A stretch of DNA of 37,156 bases from UBA57 sp013378375 (GTDB taxonomy: Archaea; Thermoproteota; Nitrososphaeria; Nitrososphaerales; UBA57). Shown piece by piece: positions 15,638-23,878 of this stretch (position 1 is its first letter; each line of letters opens with the position of its first letter). The position numbers and the translations under genes are program-made. Under the pieces are notes generated by a model. It ran no database searches and had not been told where the DNA came from. It was given only the letters and a program-made list of their open reading frames with translations. Location of the stretch: assembly GCA_013378375.1 (NCBI GenBank), contig JACAFT010000007.1, positions 1-37,156 on the forward strand. The letters are read 5' to 3'.

Positions 15638-16143
15638 ACGATCCGACTTTAAATTTGTTAGTAGCAAAAACTAGTGATCTATTTGGAAATGCTATTGAAA
15701 AAAATGTAAAGGAACCATTGCGTTATTTAATTAATTGGGGAAGATTGTATTCATTATGGCCTGTTCATCTAGAAACTGCATGTTGTAGTATTGAATTTGG
15801 CGCTGCTTCCGGTCCTAGACATGACTTGGAAAGATTTGGAATGTTGGAAGCTTTTGGTTCATTACGACAATGTGATGTACTCGTTGTTCAAGGAACTGTT
15901 ACTCGAAAGATGGCTCCAAGAATGAAATGGGTTTATGAACAAATGCCTGAACCTAAATGGGTTATAGCTATGGGTGCTTGTGCAATCTCTGGAGGTTTGT
16001 ATGTTGATTCATATAATGTTCTTCAAGGCGTTGACAAAATCGTTCCTGTTGATGTATACATACCAGGATGTCCTCCTAGACCCGAGACTCTTATCCAGGG
16101 AATTATTGAACTTCAAAATAAAATAAGGAAATCTAAGGTGTAA
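15631..16143 (+). CDS. nuoB: Complex I subunit NuoB (cluster N2)
   Basis: A 170-aa iron-sulfur subunit carrying the terminal [4Fe-4S] cluster N2. The ligands are the tandem pair C51-C52 in LETACCSIEFGAASGPRHD, C117 in MGACAISGG and C147 in IPGCPPRPE, all as in functional complex I. The best start is TTG 15631, overlapping the last codons of nuoA by 7 nt; no ATG or GTG is available before the conserved region. A second TTG at 15655 is possible. It forms the Q-module with NuoC and NuoD. Confidence 0.95.
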   Translation: MVNDPTLNLLVAKTSDLFGNAIEKNVKEPLRYLINWGRLYSLWPVHLETACCSIEFGAASGPRHDLERFGMLEAFGSLRQCDVLVVQGTVTRKMAPRMKWVYEQMPEPKWVIAMGACAISGGLYVDSYNVLQGVDKIVPVDVYIPGCPPRPETLIQGIIELQNKIRKSKV

Positions 16144-16155
16144 TAAATTCAGCAA

Positions 16156-16635
16156 ATGCCCAAAAAAACTAAAAATGAAACTGCATTAATAGAAAGTTTG
16201 AAAAAGAAATTTAACACGACAATTAAAGAGGAATATGTTAAACCCAATCGCATTAAATTTTCAACTACTAGTGACAATTTTAGAAATTTAGCACAGGCCG
16301 TAAAAGAATTAGGTTTTGACCAAGTTATTTCTCAAGGTGGAACAGATTATCCTGACAATAATGAATTTCGAGTTGAATATCACATAATTTGTGTTTCTAT
16401 TAAAAAATTCCGTAGTATTATTTTTAGTCTTATGACTACAATTCCTAAGGATAAACCTGAAATTGAAACTTTAATAGATATATGGCCTAGTGCTGAATTC
16501 CATGAACAAGAGACATTTGAAAATTTTGGAATTACATTCATTAATCATCCTAGAATGGAAAAATTATTATTACCTGAAGACTGGGACGATATACCTCCAT
16601 TAAGAAAAGACTTCCATTTACCGGGAAGAGGTTGA
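16156..16635 (+). CDS. nuoC: Complex I subunit NuoC
   Basis: A 159-aa soluble Q-module subunit of about the length of free-standing NuoC (not fused to NuoD). The family's C-terminal signature is seen as DIWPSAEFHEQETFENFGITFINHPRMEKLLLPEDWDDIPPLRKDF, matching the 30-kDa subunit pattern of ERE-x-YDxFGI followed by the RxDxP/Y region. The N-terminus is Lys-rich. It lies 12 nt after nuoB and 4 nt before nuoD. Confidence 0.92.
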   Translation: MPKKTKNETALIESLKKKFNTTIKEEYVKPNRIKFSTTSDNFRNLAQAVKELGFDQVISQGGTDYPDNNEFRVEYHIICVSIKKFRSIIFSLMTTIPKDKPEIETLIDIWPSAEFHEQETFENFGITFINHPRMEKLLLPEDWDDIPPLRKDFHLPGRG

Positions 16636-16639
16636 CAAA

Positions 16640-17761
16640 ATGCCAAACTCAGTAATGAACGTTGTAGATCAGGGTGGTGATAGACTGGTTCTTCATGTTG
16701 GTCCACAACATCCTGGTTCTGGTCATTTTCGTATTATTGTTACAGTTGATGGAGATTATATTGTTGATGCTAAACCTGATCCCGGTTATGTACATCGCGG
16801 TGCAGAAAAGATGGCTGAGTACAGAGACTATATACAAAATATTCCACATCTTGAACGTCCAGTTATTATTGACGCAAGTGGTGTAACCTTGCCTTATGTT
16901 CTTGCTGCAGAAAAAATCATTGGAGTAGAACCTCCTGTTCGAGCAGAATATATAAGAATGATAATGGCAGAGCTAAACCGTATTATTTCTCATTTATATT
17001 GGCTTGCAATATATGGAATATTTCTTGGCCATTCTACTATGTTTATGTGGCCTATGGGTGATAGAGAACTGTTTATTGATCTTGCTGAATCGATTGGCGG
17101 AACTCGAGTGACTTTCTCATATATTGTTCCTGGTGGTGTAAGGAACGATATTCCGATTAATTTCAAAGAAAGAGCGCTAAAAACTTTTGATTATTTTGAA
17201 AAACGTATTAAAGAATATGAAAAAATATTTTTTAATAATCCTCTTATGGCTGCAAGAACTGAAGGAATTGGTGTCTTAAAGAAAGATGACGCTATAAGAC
17301 TTGGTATTACCGGGTCTAATCTTCGTGCATCTGGTGTTGATTCCGATACTCGAAAAGACGAACCATATTGTATGTACAAAAAAGTTGATTTTGATATTCC
17401 AACACGACAAGAAGGTGATTCCTATGCTCGATGTGTTGTACGATTACGTGAGCTACAACAAAGCATGAATATCATTAAACAAGTTTTTGATCTTATTGAA
17501 CCAGGACCTGTTAAACAAGTTCTTGGTGGAGTTATGCGCGGTGAACCTGGAGAAGCATTTGTCCGTACCGAGGCAGCTAGAGGAACAATGTTTTATCATA
17601 TAGTTAGTGACGGCGATAAAATACCTTATCGTGTAAAAATTAGTGTTCCTTCATTTAGAAATTTAATTGGAATGTCGCATTTGTTAATTGGTTCTAGACT
17701 TGCCGATATGCCTGCCATATATTGGAGTCTAGATTATTGGCCTGTTGAAGCTGATAGGTGA
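16640..17761 (+). CDS. nuoD: Complex I subunit NuoD (49-kDa)
   Basis: A 373-aa Q-module subunit derived from the [NiFe]-hydrogenase large subunit. The quinone-site His lies in HVGPQHPGSGHFR near the N-terminus, and a Tyr lies in the region EYRDYIQNIPHLERP. The hydrogenase Ni-Fe Cys pairs are absent, as expected in complex I. The C-terminus ends IYWSLDYWPVEADR, typical of NuoD. The last codons overlap a possible GTG start of nuoH. Confidence 0.95.
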   Translation: MPNSVMNVVDQGGDRLVLHVGPQHPGSGHFRIIVTVDGDYIVDAKPDPGYVHRGAEKMAEYRDYIQNIPHLERPVIIDASGVTLPYVLAAEKIIGVEPPVRAEYIRMIMAELNRIISHLYWLAIYGIFLGHSTMFMWPMGDRELFIDLAESIGGTRVTFSYIVPGGVRNDIPINFKERALKTFDYFEKRIKEYEKIFFNNPLMAARTEGIGVLKKDDAIRLGITGSNLRASGVDSDTRKDEPYCMYKKVDFDIPTRQEGDSYARCVVRLRELQQSMNIIKQVFDLIEPGPVKQVLGGVMRGEPGEAFVRTEAARGTMFYHIVSDGDKIPYRVKISVPSFRNLIGMSHLLIGSRLADMPAIYWSLDYWPVEADR

Positions 17762-17766
17762 GAGTT

Positions 17767-18930
17767 ATGATTGAGACATTTGAAGAATTTGTTAAACGTA
17801 TACTTGCACTTCTATTTTGGTTTATTTTATTATCTCCTTTAATCATCTTTCCAATATTATTTTTACTTGTTCCAATTTTTGGTATTGATGTGACTACTGT
17901 TAATGAAATATTAACTGCTACCATTGATCCAATAAAAGCTCTAAAATTAGTTGAAGAATTAGGTCTTGGTCCGTCATCAACTTTTTTTAAAGTTGTTGCA
18001 TTTCCTGGTTTTACATTTGCCGCACTTGTTGCTACTATCACAATTCTTTATGAACGCAAATTAATTGCTAAAACCCAACTTAGGGTGGGGCCACTATATG
18101 CAGGAAGGTTTGAAGGATTTTTGCAGCCTATTGCAGATTTGTTTAAACTTCTTGGGAAAGAACTCATTGTACCAGAAAAGGCAGACAAGGCATTCTTTTG
18201 GGCTGCACCTATTCTTAGTCTTGCCCTAGGAGCTTCATTGCTTGCTGTTATACCTCTATCTCCAACTATCTATATTGCTCGTTCAGACTTCAGTTTGTTA
18301 ATTCCTTTCGCAATAATCGGTTTTAGTCCTTTAGTTGTTCTTATTGCTGCGTGGGCTAGTAGTAATAAATTCGCCTTCATTGGAGGACTTAGAGCATTAC
18401 ATCAGCTTGCCGCTTATGAAATTCCTATGCTTATATCAATTCTTGGTGTAGTAGTTCTAACTGGTTCATTCGATCTTATGGAAATAGTTGAAGCACAAAA
18501 AAATATGTGGTTTATTATTCCACAATTTCTTGGTGCAATAATTTTCTATATTACTATATTATCTGAACTTGAAAGAGTTCCTTTTGATTTACCAGAGGCT
18601 GAAACTGAAATAGTTTCTGGCTGGTTAACTGAATACACCGGAATGCATTTTGGATTATTACAACTTGGCGTTTATATAAAATTCTATGTCCTTGCTTTAC
18701 TATTTACGTTGTTATTCTTAGGAGGTTGGAATGGTCCTGCTTTTCTTCCACCTGTAGTTTGGTTGTTGACTAAATTGTTTTTTGTTATTTCACTTATAAT
18801 ATTTCCACGCGCTGTTTTACCTCGATTACGTCTAGATCAATTAATCAGAATTGGTTGGGCTTGGTTAATTGCACTATCCTTTATTAATCTGTTTATAGCA
18901 GTTATTGAATCATCACTGGGTGTTATTTGA
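17767..18930 (+). CDS. nuoH: Complex I subunit NuoH
   Basis: A membrane subunit of about 387 aa that joins the Q-module to the pump modules and forms much of the quinone channel. Eight or more helices can be traced, with the conserved loop FLQPIADLFKLLGKELIVPEKADK and the acidic E-channel segment ERVPFDLPEAETEIVSGWLTEYTGMHFGLLQLG. I chose ATG 17767, which has an SD-like AGGTGA just upstream, rather than the GTG at 17758 overlapping the nuoD stop. It has an N-terminal extension with an extra helix and loop (about residues 1-75) compared with typical 330-aa NuoH. Confidence 0.93.
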   Translation: MIETFEEFVKRILALLFWFILLSPLIIFPILFLLVPIFGIDVTTVNEILTATIDPIKALKLVEELGLGPSSTFFKVVAFPGFTFAALVATITILYERKLIAKTQLRVGPLYAGRFEGFLQPIADLFKLLGKELIVPEKADKAFFWAAPILSLALGASLLAVIPLSPTIYIARSDFSLLIPFAIIGFSPLVVLIAAWASSNKFAFIGGLRALHQLAAYEIPMLISILGVVVLTGSFDLMEIVEAQKNMWFIIPQFLGAIIFYITILSELERVPFDLPEAETEIVSGWLTEYTGMHFGLLQLGVYIKFYVLALLFTLLFLGGWNGPAFLPPVVWLLTKLFFVISLIIFPRAVLPRLRLDQLIRIGWAWLIALSFINLFIAVIESSLGVI

Positions 18931-19430
18931 TGAATTACAAACTTATTTCTGGAATTCTTGGCGCTTTCGTTGTAGGACTTCGTAATGTCTTTAAAAGACG
19001 TATGACTCTAAAATATCCCGAAGAGCATTTAGAAATTGAGTCAGGTTATACTTATGATGCAAAAACAGAAACAGGAAGTCCTGGTTTTAAGGGAAGACAT
19101 ATTCTTTATACTGACAAATGTACTGGATGTTCTCTATGTGCTATTGCATGTGAAAATATTGCTGATTGTATTGATATGGTGAAAGTTGAAGGTAGTTGGC
19201 CTACAAATCCAAAAAATATTATGCCACAAATTGATTATGGCCGATGTGTTTTTTGTGGTTTTTGTGTCGACGCTTGTCCTTTTGACTGCCTCTTTATGAC
19301 TCCTGAATATGAATTATCAGCTACTGATAAACGAAAACTTGTTCATACTCCATTCCAGTTGGCTGTATTTCCTGAAAAGAAGGGTAATGTTAAGTTGATT
19401 CCCGATGATCGAGGTGCCTATCATGACTGA
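18930..19430 (+). CDS. nuoI: Complex I subunit NuoI (two [4Fe-4S] clusters)
   Basis: A 166-aa ferredoxin-like subunit carrying clusters N6a and N6b. The ligand sets are CTGCSLCAIACENIADC (starting at C64) and CVFCGFCVDACPFDC (starting at C106). Both have the standard CxxCxxCxxxC spacing, and each is followed by an extra Cys. The ATG at 18930 shares its A with the TGA of nuoH, a one-base overlap indicating coupled translation. In a complex without NuoEFG it is the probable entry point for electrons, perhaps from ferredoxin or another donor. Confidence 0.94.
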   Translation: MNYKLISGILGAFVVGLRNVFKRRMTLKYPEEHLEIESGYTYDAKTETGSPGFKGRHILYTDKCTGCSLCAIACENIADCIDMVKVEGSWPTNPKNIMPQIDYGRCVFCGFCVDACPFDCLFMTPEYELSATDKRKLVHTPFQLAVFPEKKGNVKLIPDDRGAYHD

Positions 19431-19920
19431 CATTTTATTTCTTACTATTTCTTTACTCACGATTATCTTTGCTATATTGGCTTTAGAATCACGTGAATTA
19501 GTTTATGGAGCTGTCGCTTTAGCTCTTTCTTTCCTTGGAGTTGCAGGAATTTTTATTCTTCTTGACGCATTATTTGTAGCTCTATTTCAAGTTCTTGTTT
19601 ATGTCGGTTCTATCGCAATTCTAATTGTTTTCGTTATTATGCTTGTAAGAAGAGAAAAATGGGCATCAGTTCAAGCTGGAAATGAAAGAATTTTAGGTAT
19701 TGCTGGTGGCCTTTTGTTATTCATTACTATGGCATACTTTTCTCTTTCTACAGGTCTTGGTAATCAATACCCTGATCAATTATCAATTGCTAGCTTTTAT
19801 GATATTGGCGCACAAATTGTAAATGAGTACTGGTTGATTTTACAATTAACTGGTTTAGCTCTTGCTGTTTCTATTATTGGCGCACTTACAATGGCAAAAT
19901 TTGAAGGACGGAGAACTTAA
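19423..19920 (+). CDS. nuoJ: Complex I subunit NuoJ
   Basis: A 165-aa five-helix membrane subunit. The pi-bulge helix region VLVYVGSIAILIVFVIMLVRRE corresponds to the conserved GAIxVLxxFVIML of ND6/NuoJ. ATG 19423 is preceded by the SD-like GAGGTG and overlaps the end of nuoI by 8 nt; an upstream in-frame start at 19405 would sit deeper inside nuoI and lacks an SD. The stop TAA is followed immediately and in the same frame by the nuoK coding sequence. Confidence 0.92.
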   Translation: MTDILFLTISLLTIIFAILALESRELVYGAVALALSFLGVAGIFILLDALFVALFQVLVYVGSIAILIVFVIMLVRREKWASVQAGNERILGIAGGLLLFITMAYFSLSTGLGNQYPDQLSIASFYDIGAQIVNEYWLILQLTGLALAVSIIGALTMAKFEGRRT

Positions 19921-20229
19921 CTGGAACCATTAATTAATTATTTTATTTTATCATTGGCATTATTATCCGTTGGAGTATATGGTTTAATCTCTAAACGTAA
20001 TGCAATAAGGTTACTTTTTTCTGTAGAAATTATTATTAATGCTGCTCTAATTAATTTTATAGCCTTTGCACGTTATTCTGATTCACCATTAGTTACAGGT
20101 CAAACTTTTTCATTATTTGCAATTGCTTTAGCTGCGACAGAAGCTGCAATTGGCTTGGCAATTATTGTACAGGCATTTCGTCTCAATCATGACATTGACG
20201 TCTTAGAATTAAAGAAATTAAAAGGATGA
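19921..20229 (+). CDS. nuoK: Complex I subunit NuoK, probable CTG start
   Basis: A three-helix subunit with the two conserved membrane Glu in helices 2 and 3 (SVEIIINAALINF and AATEAAIGLAIIV). The first ordinary start, TTG 19954, would give 91 aa and cut into helix 1. Family similarity (LEPLINYFILSLALLSVGVYGL, like the usual LEHYLILSxxLFxIGxYGL) extends upstream in frame to a CTG at 19921, directly after the nuoJ TAA, giving 102 aa, the normal family length. GGAG lies 7 nt before this CTG. I therefore set the start at CTG; TTG 19954 or a re-initiation mechanism are the alternatives. Confidence 0.85.
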   Translation: MEPLINYFILSLALLSVGVYGLISKRNAIRLLFSVEIIINAALINFIAFARYSDSPLVTGQTFSLFAIALAATEAAIGLAIIVQAFRLNHDIDVLELKKLKG

Positions 20230-21770
20230 TATTGAATTTGCTATTACTACAAGCTGTTTTTCTGCCTATACTTATTGCTCCTATTATTTATTTGATTGGT
20301 ATTCGAATCGGAAAAAATGTTGGTTGGGTTGCATTTCTAACCTTACTTTATAGTACTGGGTTATTGATATATTCTGGAATTGGCACTTCTAATAGTTCTT
20401 TATTCTCTGAAGTTAGATTAGAGAGCTATTCTTGGGAACCTATTGGTTATTTCGGACTTTATTTAGACGGACTTAGCTTTCCTTTTGCAGCAATAATTAT
20501 GATCCTCTCCACGACTTTGGCTATATATTCAATGCCATACATGGAACATAGGATAAAAGAAGAATTTCACGATTCTAAAAAAAAGTTTTCGCAAGATGCA
20601 ATGAATCGAAAACTTGCACTATATTATAGCCTGTATTTGATATACGTTGCTGGTATGCTTGGAACTGTATTAGCTACAAATCTTATTCAATTTTACATAT
20701 TTTTTGAACTCATGCTGATCCCGTCATTCTTTTTAATCTCTGAATTTGGATACGGAGAAAGACAAAAAATTTCAGTTATGTATTTCTTATGGACTCATGT
20801 TGGCGCTGTTTCTTTACTGGCTGGGATACTAACTGTTGGTTATTATGGAGGAAGTTTTAATTTTGTTGAGATTGCAGAAAGTGGACTACCCGGTTCAATA
20901 AGAATATGGGTTGCAATTGCAATAAGTTTTGGATTACTTATGAAACTTGCTGCAGCTGGTCTTCATGTTTGGTTACCATATGCTCATGCAGAATCGCCCA
21001 CTCCAATTAGTGCATTACTTTCTCCTGCCATGATTGGTATTGGTGCATACGCATTTCTTAGAATATTTCTATTCATACTTCCATCAATTTATCAAAATAT
21101 TGTTTTTGTGATTTCAATATGGGGTATTATTACGATGATCTATGGAGGCTTGATGGCCTATACTCAAGACGATCTTAAGCGACTTTTAGCTTATTCTAGT
21201 ATTAGTCAAATGGGTTACATAATCTTTGGTATGAGTTCTCTCTATTATTTGGGAGTAACTGGTTCAGTATTTCATTATGTTAGTCATGGAACTGGTAAAG
21301 CTCTTCTGTTCATGGCCGCAGGATCGATAATCATGCAAACAGGTGGTGTAAGAAGTATTAAACAATTAGGAGGTTTAGGAAGTAAACTTCCTATTACCGC
21401 TATTGCTGCTATGATTGGTTTTCTTGCTATCATAGGTGTTCCTCCTACAAATGGTTTCCAATCTGAATGGATGATATTTGCTGGTGCATTTGGCGGTGCT
21501 TTGGAAAGCGGTTCTACATCTAAGTTAATTATTGCTGCTCTGGCATTAGCTGTAACTCCGATAACTGCAGGTTATGCTTTACTTACTATGCGTAAAGTCT
21601 TCTTTGGAAAACTCCCAAAAGATTTTGAAAATATAAAAGATCCTTCTTTGTTAATGACCATTCCATTACTATTTCTTTGTGCTTTAACTCTTCTAATTGG
21701 TATATTCCCTTCAGTTATCACTGATGGTCTTATTCCATTGCTTCAATCTGTTTTCGGAGGAATGAAATAG
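20226..21770 (+). CDS. nuoM: Complex I antiporter-like subunit NuoM (first copy)
   Basis: A 514-aa Mrp antiporter-like proton-pumping subunit with about 14 helices. The key helix-5 acid is E161 in FFELMLIPSFFL, and the helix-7 Lys is in LLMKLAAAGLHVWLPYAHAESPTPISALLSP. The helix-7/8 signature WLPYAHAESPTP differs from the second copy's WLPDAHVEAPAP and is somewhat Mrp/HyfB-like. The ATG overlaps the nuoK stop by 3 nt (ATGA). Its presence before nuoL gives this operon four antiporter-like subunits instead of three. Confidence 0.92.
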   Translation: MILNLLLLQAVFLPILIAPIIYLIGIRIGKNVGWVAFLTLLYSTGLLIYSGIGTSNSSLFSEVRLESYSWEPIGYFGLYLDGLSFPFAAIIMILSTTLAIYSMPYMEHRIKEEFHDSKKKFSQDAMNRKLALYYSLYLIYVAGMLGTVLATNLIQFYIFFELMLIPSFFLISEFGYGERQKISVMYFLWTHVGAVSLLAGILTVGYYGGSFNFVEIAESGLPGSIRIWVAIAISFGLLMKLAAAGLHVWLPYAHAESPTPISALLSPAMIGIGAYAFLRIFLFILPSIYQNIVFVISIWGIITMIYGGLMAYTQDDLKRLLAYSSISQMGYIIFGMSSLYYLGVTGSVFHYVSHGTGKALLFMAAGSIIMQTGGVRSIKQLGGLGSKLPITAIAAMIGFLAIIGVPPTNGFQSEWMIFAGAFGGALESGSTSKLIIAALALAVTPITAGYALLTMRKVFFGKLPKDFENIKDPSLLMTIPLLFLCALTLLIGIFPSVITDGLIPLLQSVFGGMK

Positions 21771-23869
21771 TGTCCGCAGAAATTAATTTTCTTATTCCTT
21801 GGTTAGTGTTTGCCGTTCCAATTCTTGGAGCATTATTAATGCCTGTAGTTGCCCGCGCTGGTAACAAAATCAGAGATTATTATGCTATATCTCTGACACT
21901 AGTTTCTGCTATTCTTTGTGCATTGATGCTGCCTCTTGCAATTGCAGGAGAAACCTTCCATCACCAAGTTATGTGGATTGCTGCATTGGATATTACCGCC
22001 GGTGTCCTAGCTGACCCATTAAGTATACTAATGTCAAACATAGTTGGTTGGCTATCATTCTCAATTATGATTTACAGTCTTGGTTACATGAAGGGAGAAG
22101 AAAACATGACCAGATATTGGTTCCTGATGGTATTCTTTATCGGAAGCATGCAACTCATTATCTTTTCCGATAATTTCCTTCAATTATTCTTTGGATGGGA
22201 AGGAGTCGGTTTATGTTCTTATGGCCTGATCAGTTTCTGGAACAAAGACCTCAAGAAAGATTATGTCGGAACTGTCGGAAAAAAAGCCTGGGGAATACCT
22301 CTTGCATTTTCACCTACGCACGCCGGTAGCAAAGCTTTTCTTATGACAAGAGTTGGTGATGTGTCATTTCTTATTGGTATTCTTACTCTGTTCTTCTTCT
22401 CTGGAACTTTTGATTTCGTCAAACTATCTGAAAGTCATGGTTGGGCTGTAGATCTTGCACAATCAGGATTATTGATTCCTGTTGCTGTATTCATCTTCGG
22501 TGGAGCTATAGGAAAGTCTGCACAGTTTCCATTGCACGAGTGGTTACCTGATGCTATGGCAGGTCCAACTTCTGTATCTGCTTTAATTCACGCAGCAACA
22601 ATGGTCAAAGCTGGCGTTTTTCTAATTGCACGTATTGGTCCTATTTTTATTACTGCTGTTGAAGATATTTCTATGATTATTCCATTTTTCGAGTTCGTAG
22701 CTTGGATTGGAGCGATTACGGCATTTTTGGCTGCCTCACAAGCTATGGTTTCTAAAGAATTGAAAAAAGTTCTTGCTTATTCTACTGTCTCTCAAATTGG
22801 TTATATGATGCTAGCATTTGGAGTTGCAGGAATGACTTCTAATTTTATTGCTGGTTATGTTGCTGGTTTCTTTCATCTTACAAGTCATGCAATTTTCAAA
22901 GCAGCACTGTTTATGGGCGCTGGCGCAATAATCCATGCAACACATACTAAGTATATGGATGAAATGGGTGGTTTACGTAAAAAAATGCGATTGACTTTCA
23001 TTGCAATGACAATTGCTGCAGGATCTCTAGCAGGAATTCCTCTTCTTAGTGGTTTCTGGAGCAAAGATGCAATATTGGCCTCGATGTTAGGTGCTGAAAG
23101 TTCAATGACAATATTTGCACTGTATGGTTTAGCAAGTATTACTGCCATTATGACTGCGTTTTATAGCTTTAGAATGATTGGAATGATATTTTTCGGCAAA
23201 CCTAGTAAATATATTAAAAAATTGGAATCTACTGGAAAACATATTCACGAGGCTCCTGTTCTCATGTATGCTCCGTATGTAATTCTTGCAGTTCTCACAC
23301 TTGCACTTGGATTTGCTGGACCTACATTTGAAGGATTCTTAGAAGGTTCATTAGCCCATCATCTTGAACATGCTGTTGGAATGGAAATTCACGAACATAC
23401 TTTTTCTATTAATAGAATTGCAGCGTCAACTTCTATTATAGCTGTTTTAATAGGTGGAGGATTAAGTTATTTATTTTATATTAGTAATAGAATGAATCCT
23501 AATACAATAATCAATCGTGTGCCTGGATTATCTAGCTTGCAAAAATTCTTTGTCAATCGTTGGTACATTAATTCACTTTATTACATTATCTTCATTAATG
23601 GTTCATTGCGTTTATCCAAACTTACAGACAAATATATTGAAACTGGTACTCTTGTAAAATTAAATACATTTGTGCCTAACTATTCTATATTGACCTCATC
23701 TTTTGGTGGTCGTTTTGATCGATATGTAGTTGACGGAACTGCGACCAGGATTGCAAACCTAAACTTGTTCTTTTCACGTAATATTCGAAAACTCCAAACA
23801 GGTATTACTGAACAATATGTATTTGTTTTTACTCTGGGAATTGTCGCACTAATACTATTATTAATTTAG
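21770..23869 (+). CDS. nuoL: Complex I antiporter-like subunit NuoL
   Basis: A 699-aa distal pump subunit with about 16 helices and a C-terminal lateral-helix region. Helix-5 E144 is in FFGWEGVGLCSYGLI, and the channel motif HEWLPDAMAGPTSVSALIHAATMVKAG is complete. The loop between helices 5 and 6 is longer than in Escherichia coli, with an insert KKDYVGTVGKKAWGIPLAFSP. The start GTG 21770 overlaps the last base of nuoM and follows GGAGG. A His-rich stretch, HHLEHAVGMEIHEHTF, lies before the lateral helix. The length exceeds the usual 610-660 aa. Confidence 0.94.
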   Translation: MSAEINFLIPWLVFAVPILGALLMPVVARAGNKIRDYYAISLTLVSAILCALMLPLAIAGETFHHQVMWIAALDITAGVLADPLSILMSNIVGWLSFSIMIYSLGYMKGEENMTRYWFLMVFFIGSMQLIIFSDNFLQLFFGWEGVGLCSYGLISFWNKDLKKDYVGTVGKKAWGIPLAFSPTHAGSKAFLMTRVGDVSFLIGILTLFFFSGTFDFVKLSESHGWAVDLAQSGLLIPVAVFIFGGAIGKSAQFPLHEWLPDAMAGPTSVSALIHAATMVKAGVFLIARIGPIFITAVEDISMIIPFFEFVAWIGAITAFLAASQAMVSKELKKVLAYSTVSQIGYMMLAFGVAGMTSNFIAGYVAGFFHLTSHAIFKAALFMGAGAIIHATHTKYMDEMGGLRKKMRLTFIAMTIAAGSLAGIPLLSGFWSKDAILASMLGAESSMTIFALYGLASITAIMTAFYSFRMIGMIFFGKPSKYIKKLESTGKHIHEAPVLMYAPYVILAVLTLALGFAGPTFEGFLEGSLAHHLEHAVGMEIHEHTFSINRIAASTSIIAVLIGGGLSYLFYISNRMNPNTIINRVPGLSSLQKFFVNRWYINSLYYIIFINGSLRLSKLTDKYIETGTLVKLNTFVPNYSILTSSFGGRFDRYVVDGTATRIANLNLFFSRNIRKLQTGITEQYVFVFTLGIVALILLLI

Positions 23870-23878
23870 GTGTTTCAT

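Noticed and set aside
16674..16886. Forward open frame inside nuoD, and many similar short open frames opposite or inside the nuo, pheST and ABC genes
   Set aside because: They overlap genes with clear family motifs, have no recognisable domain of their own, and are explained by base composition.
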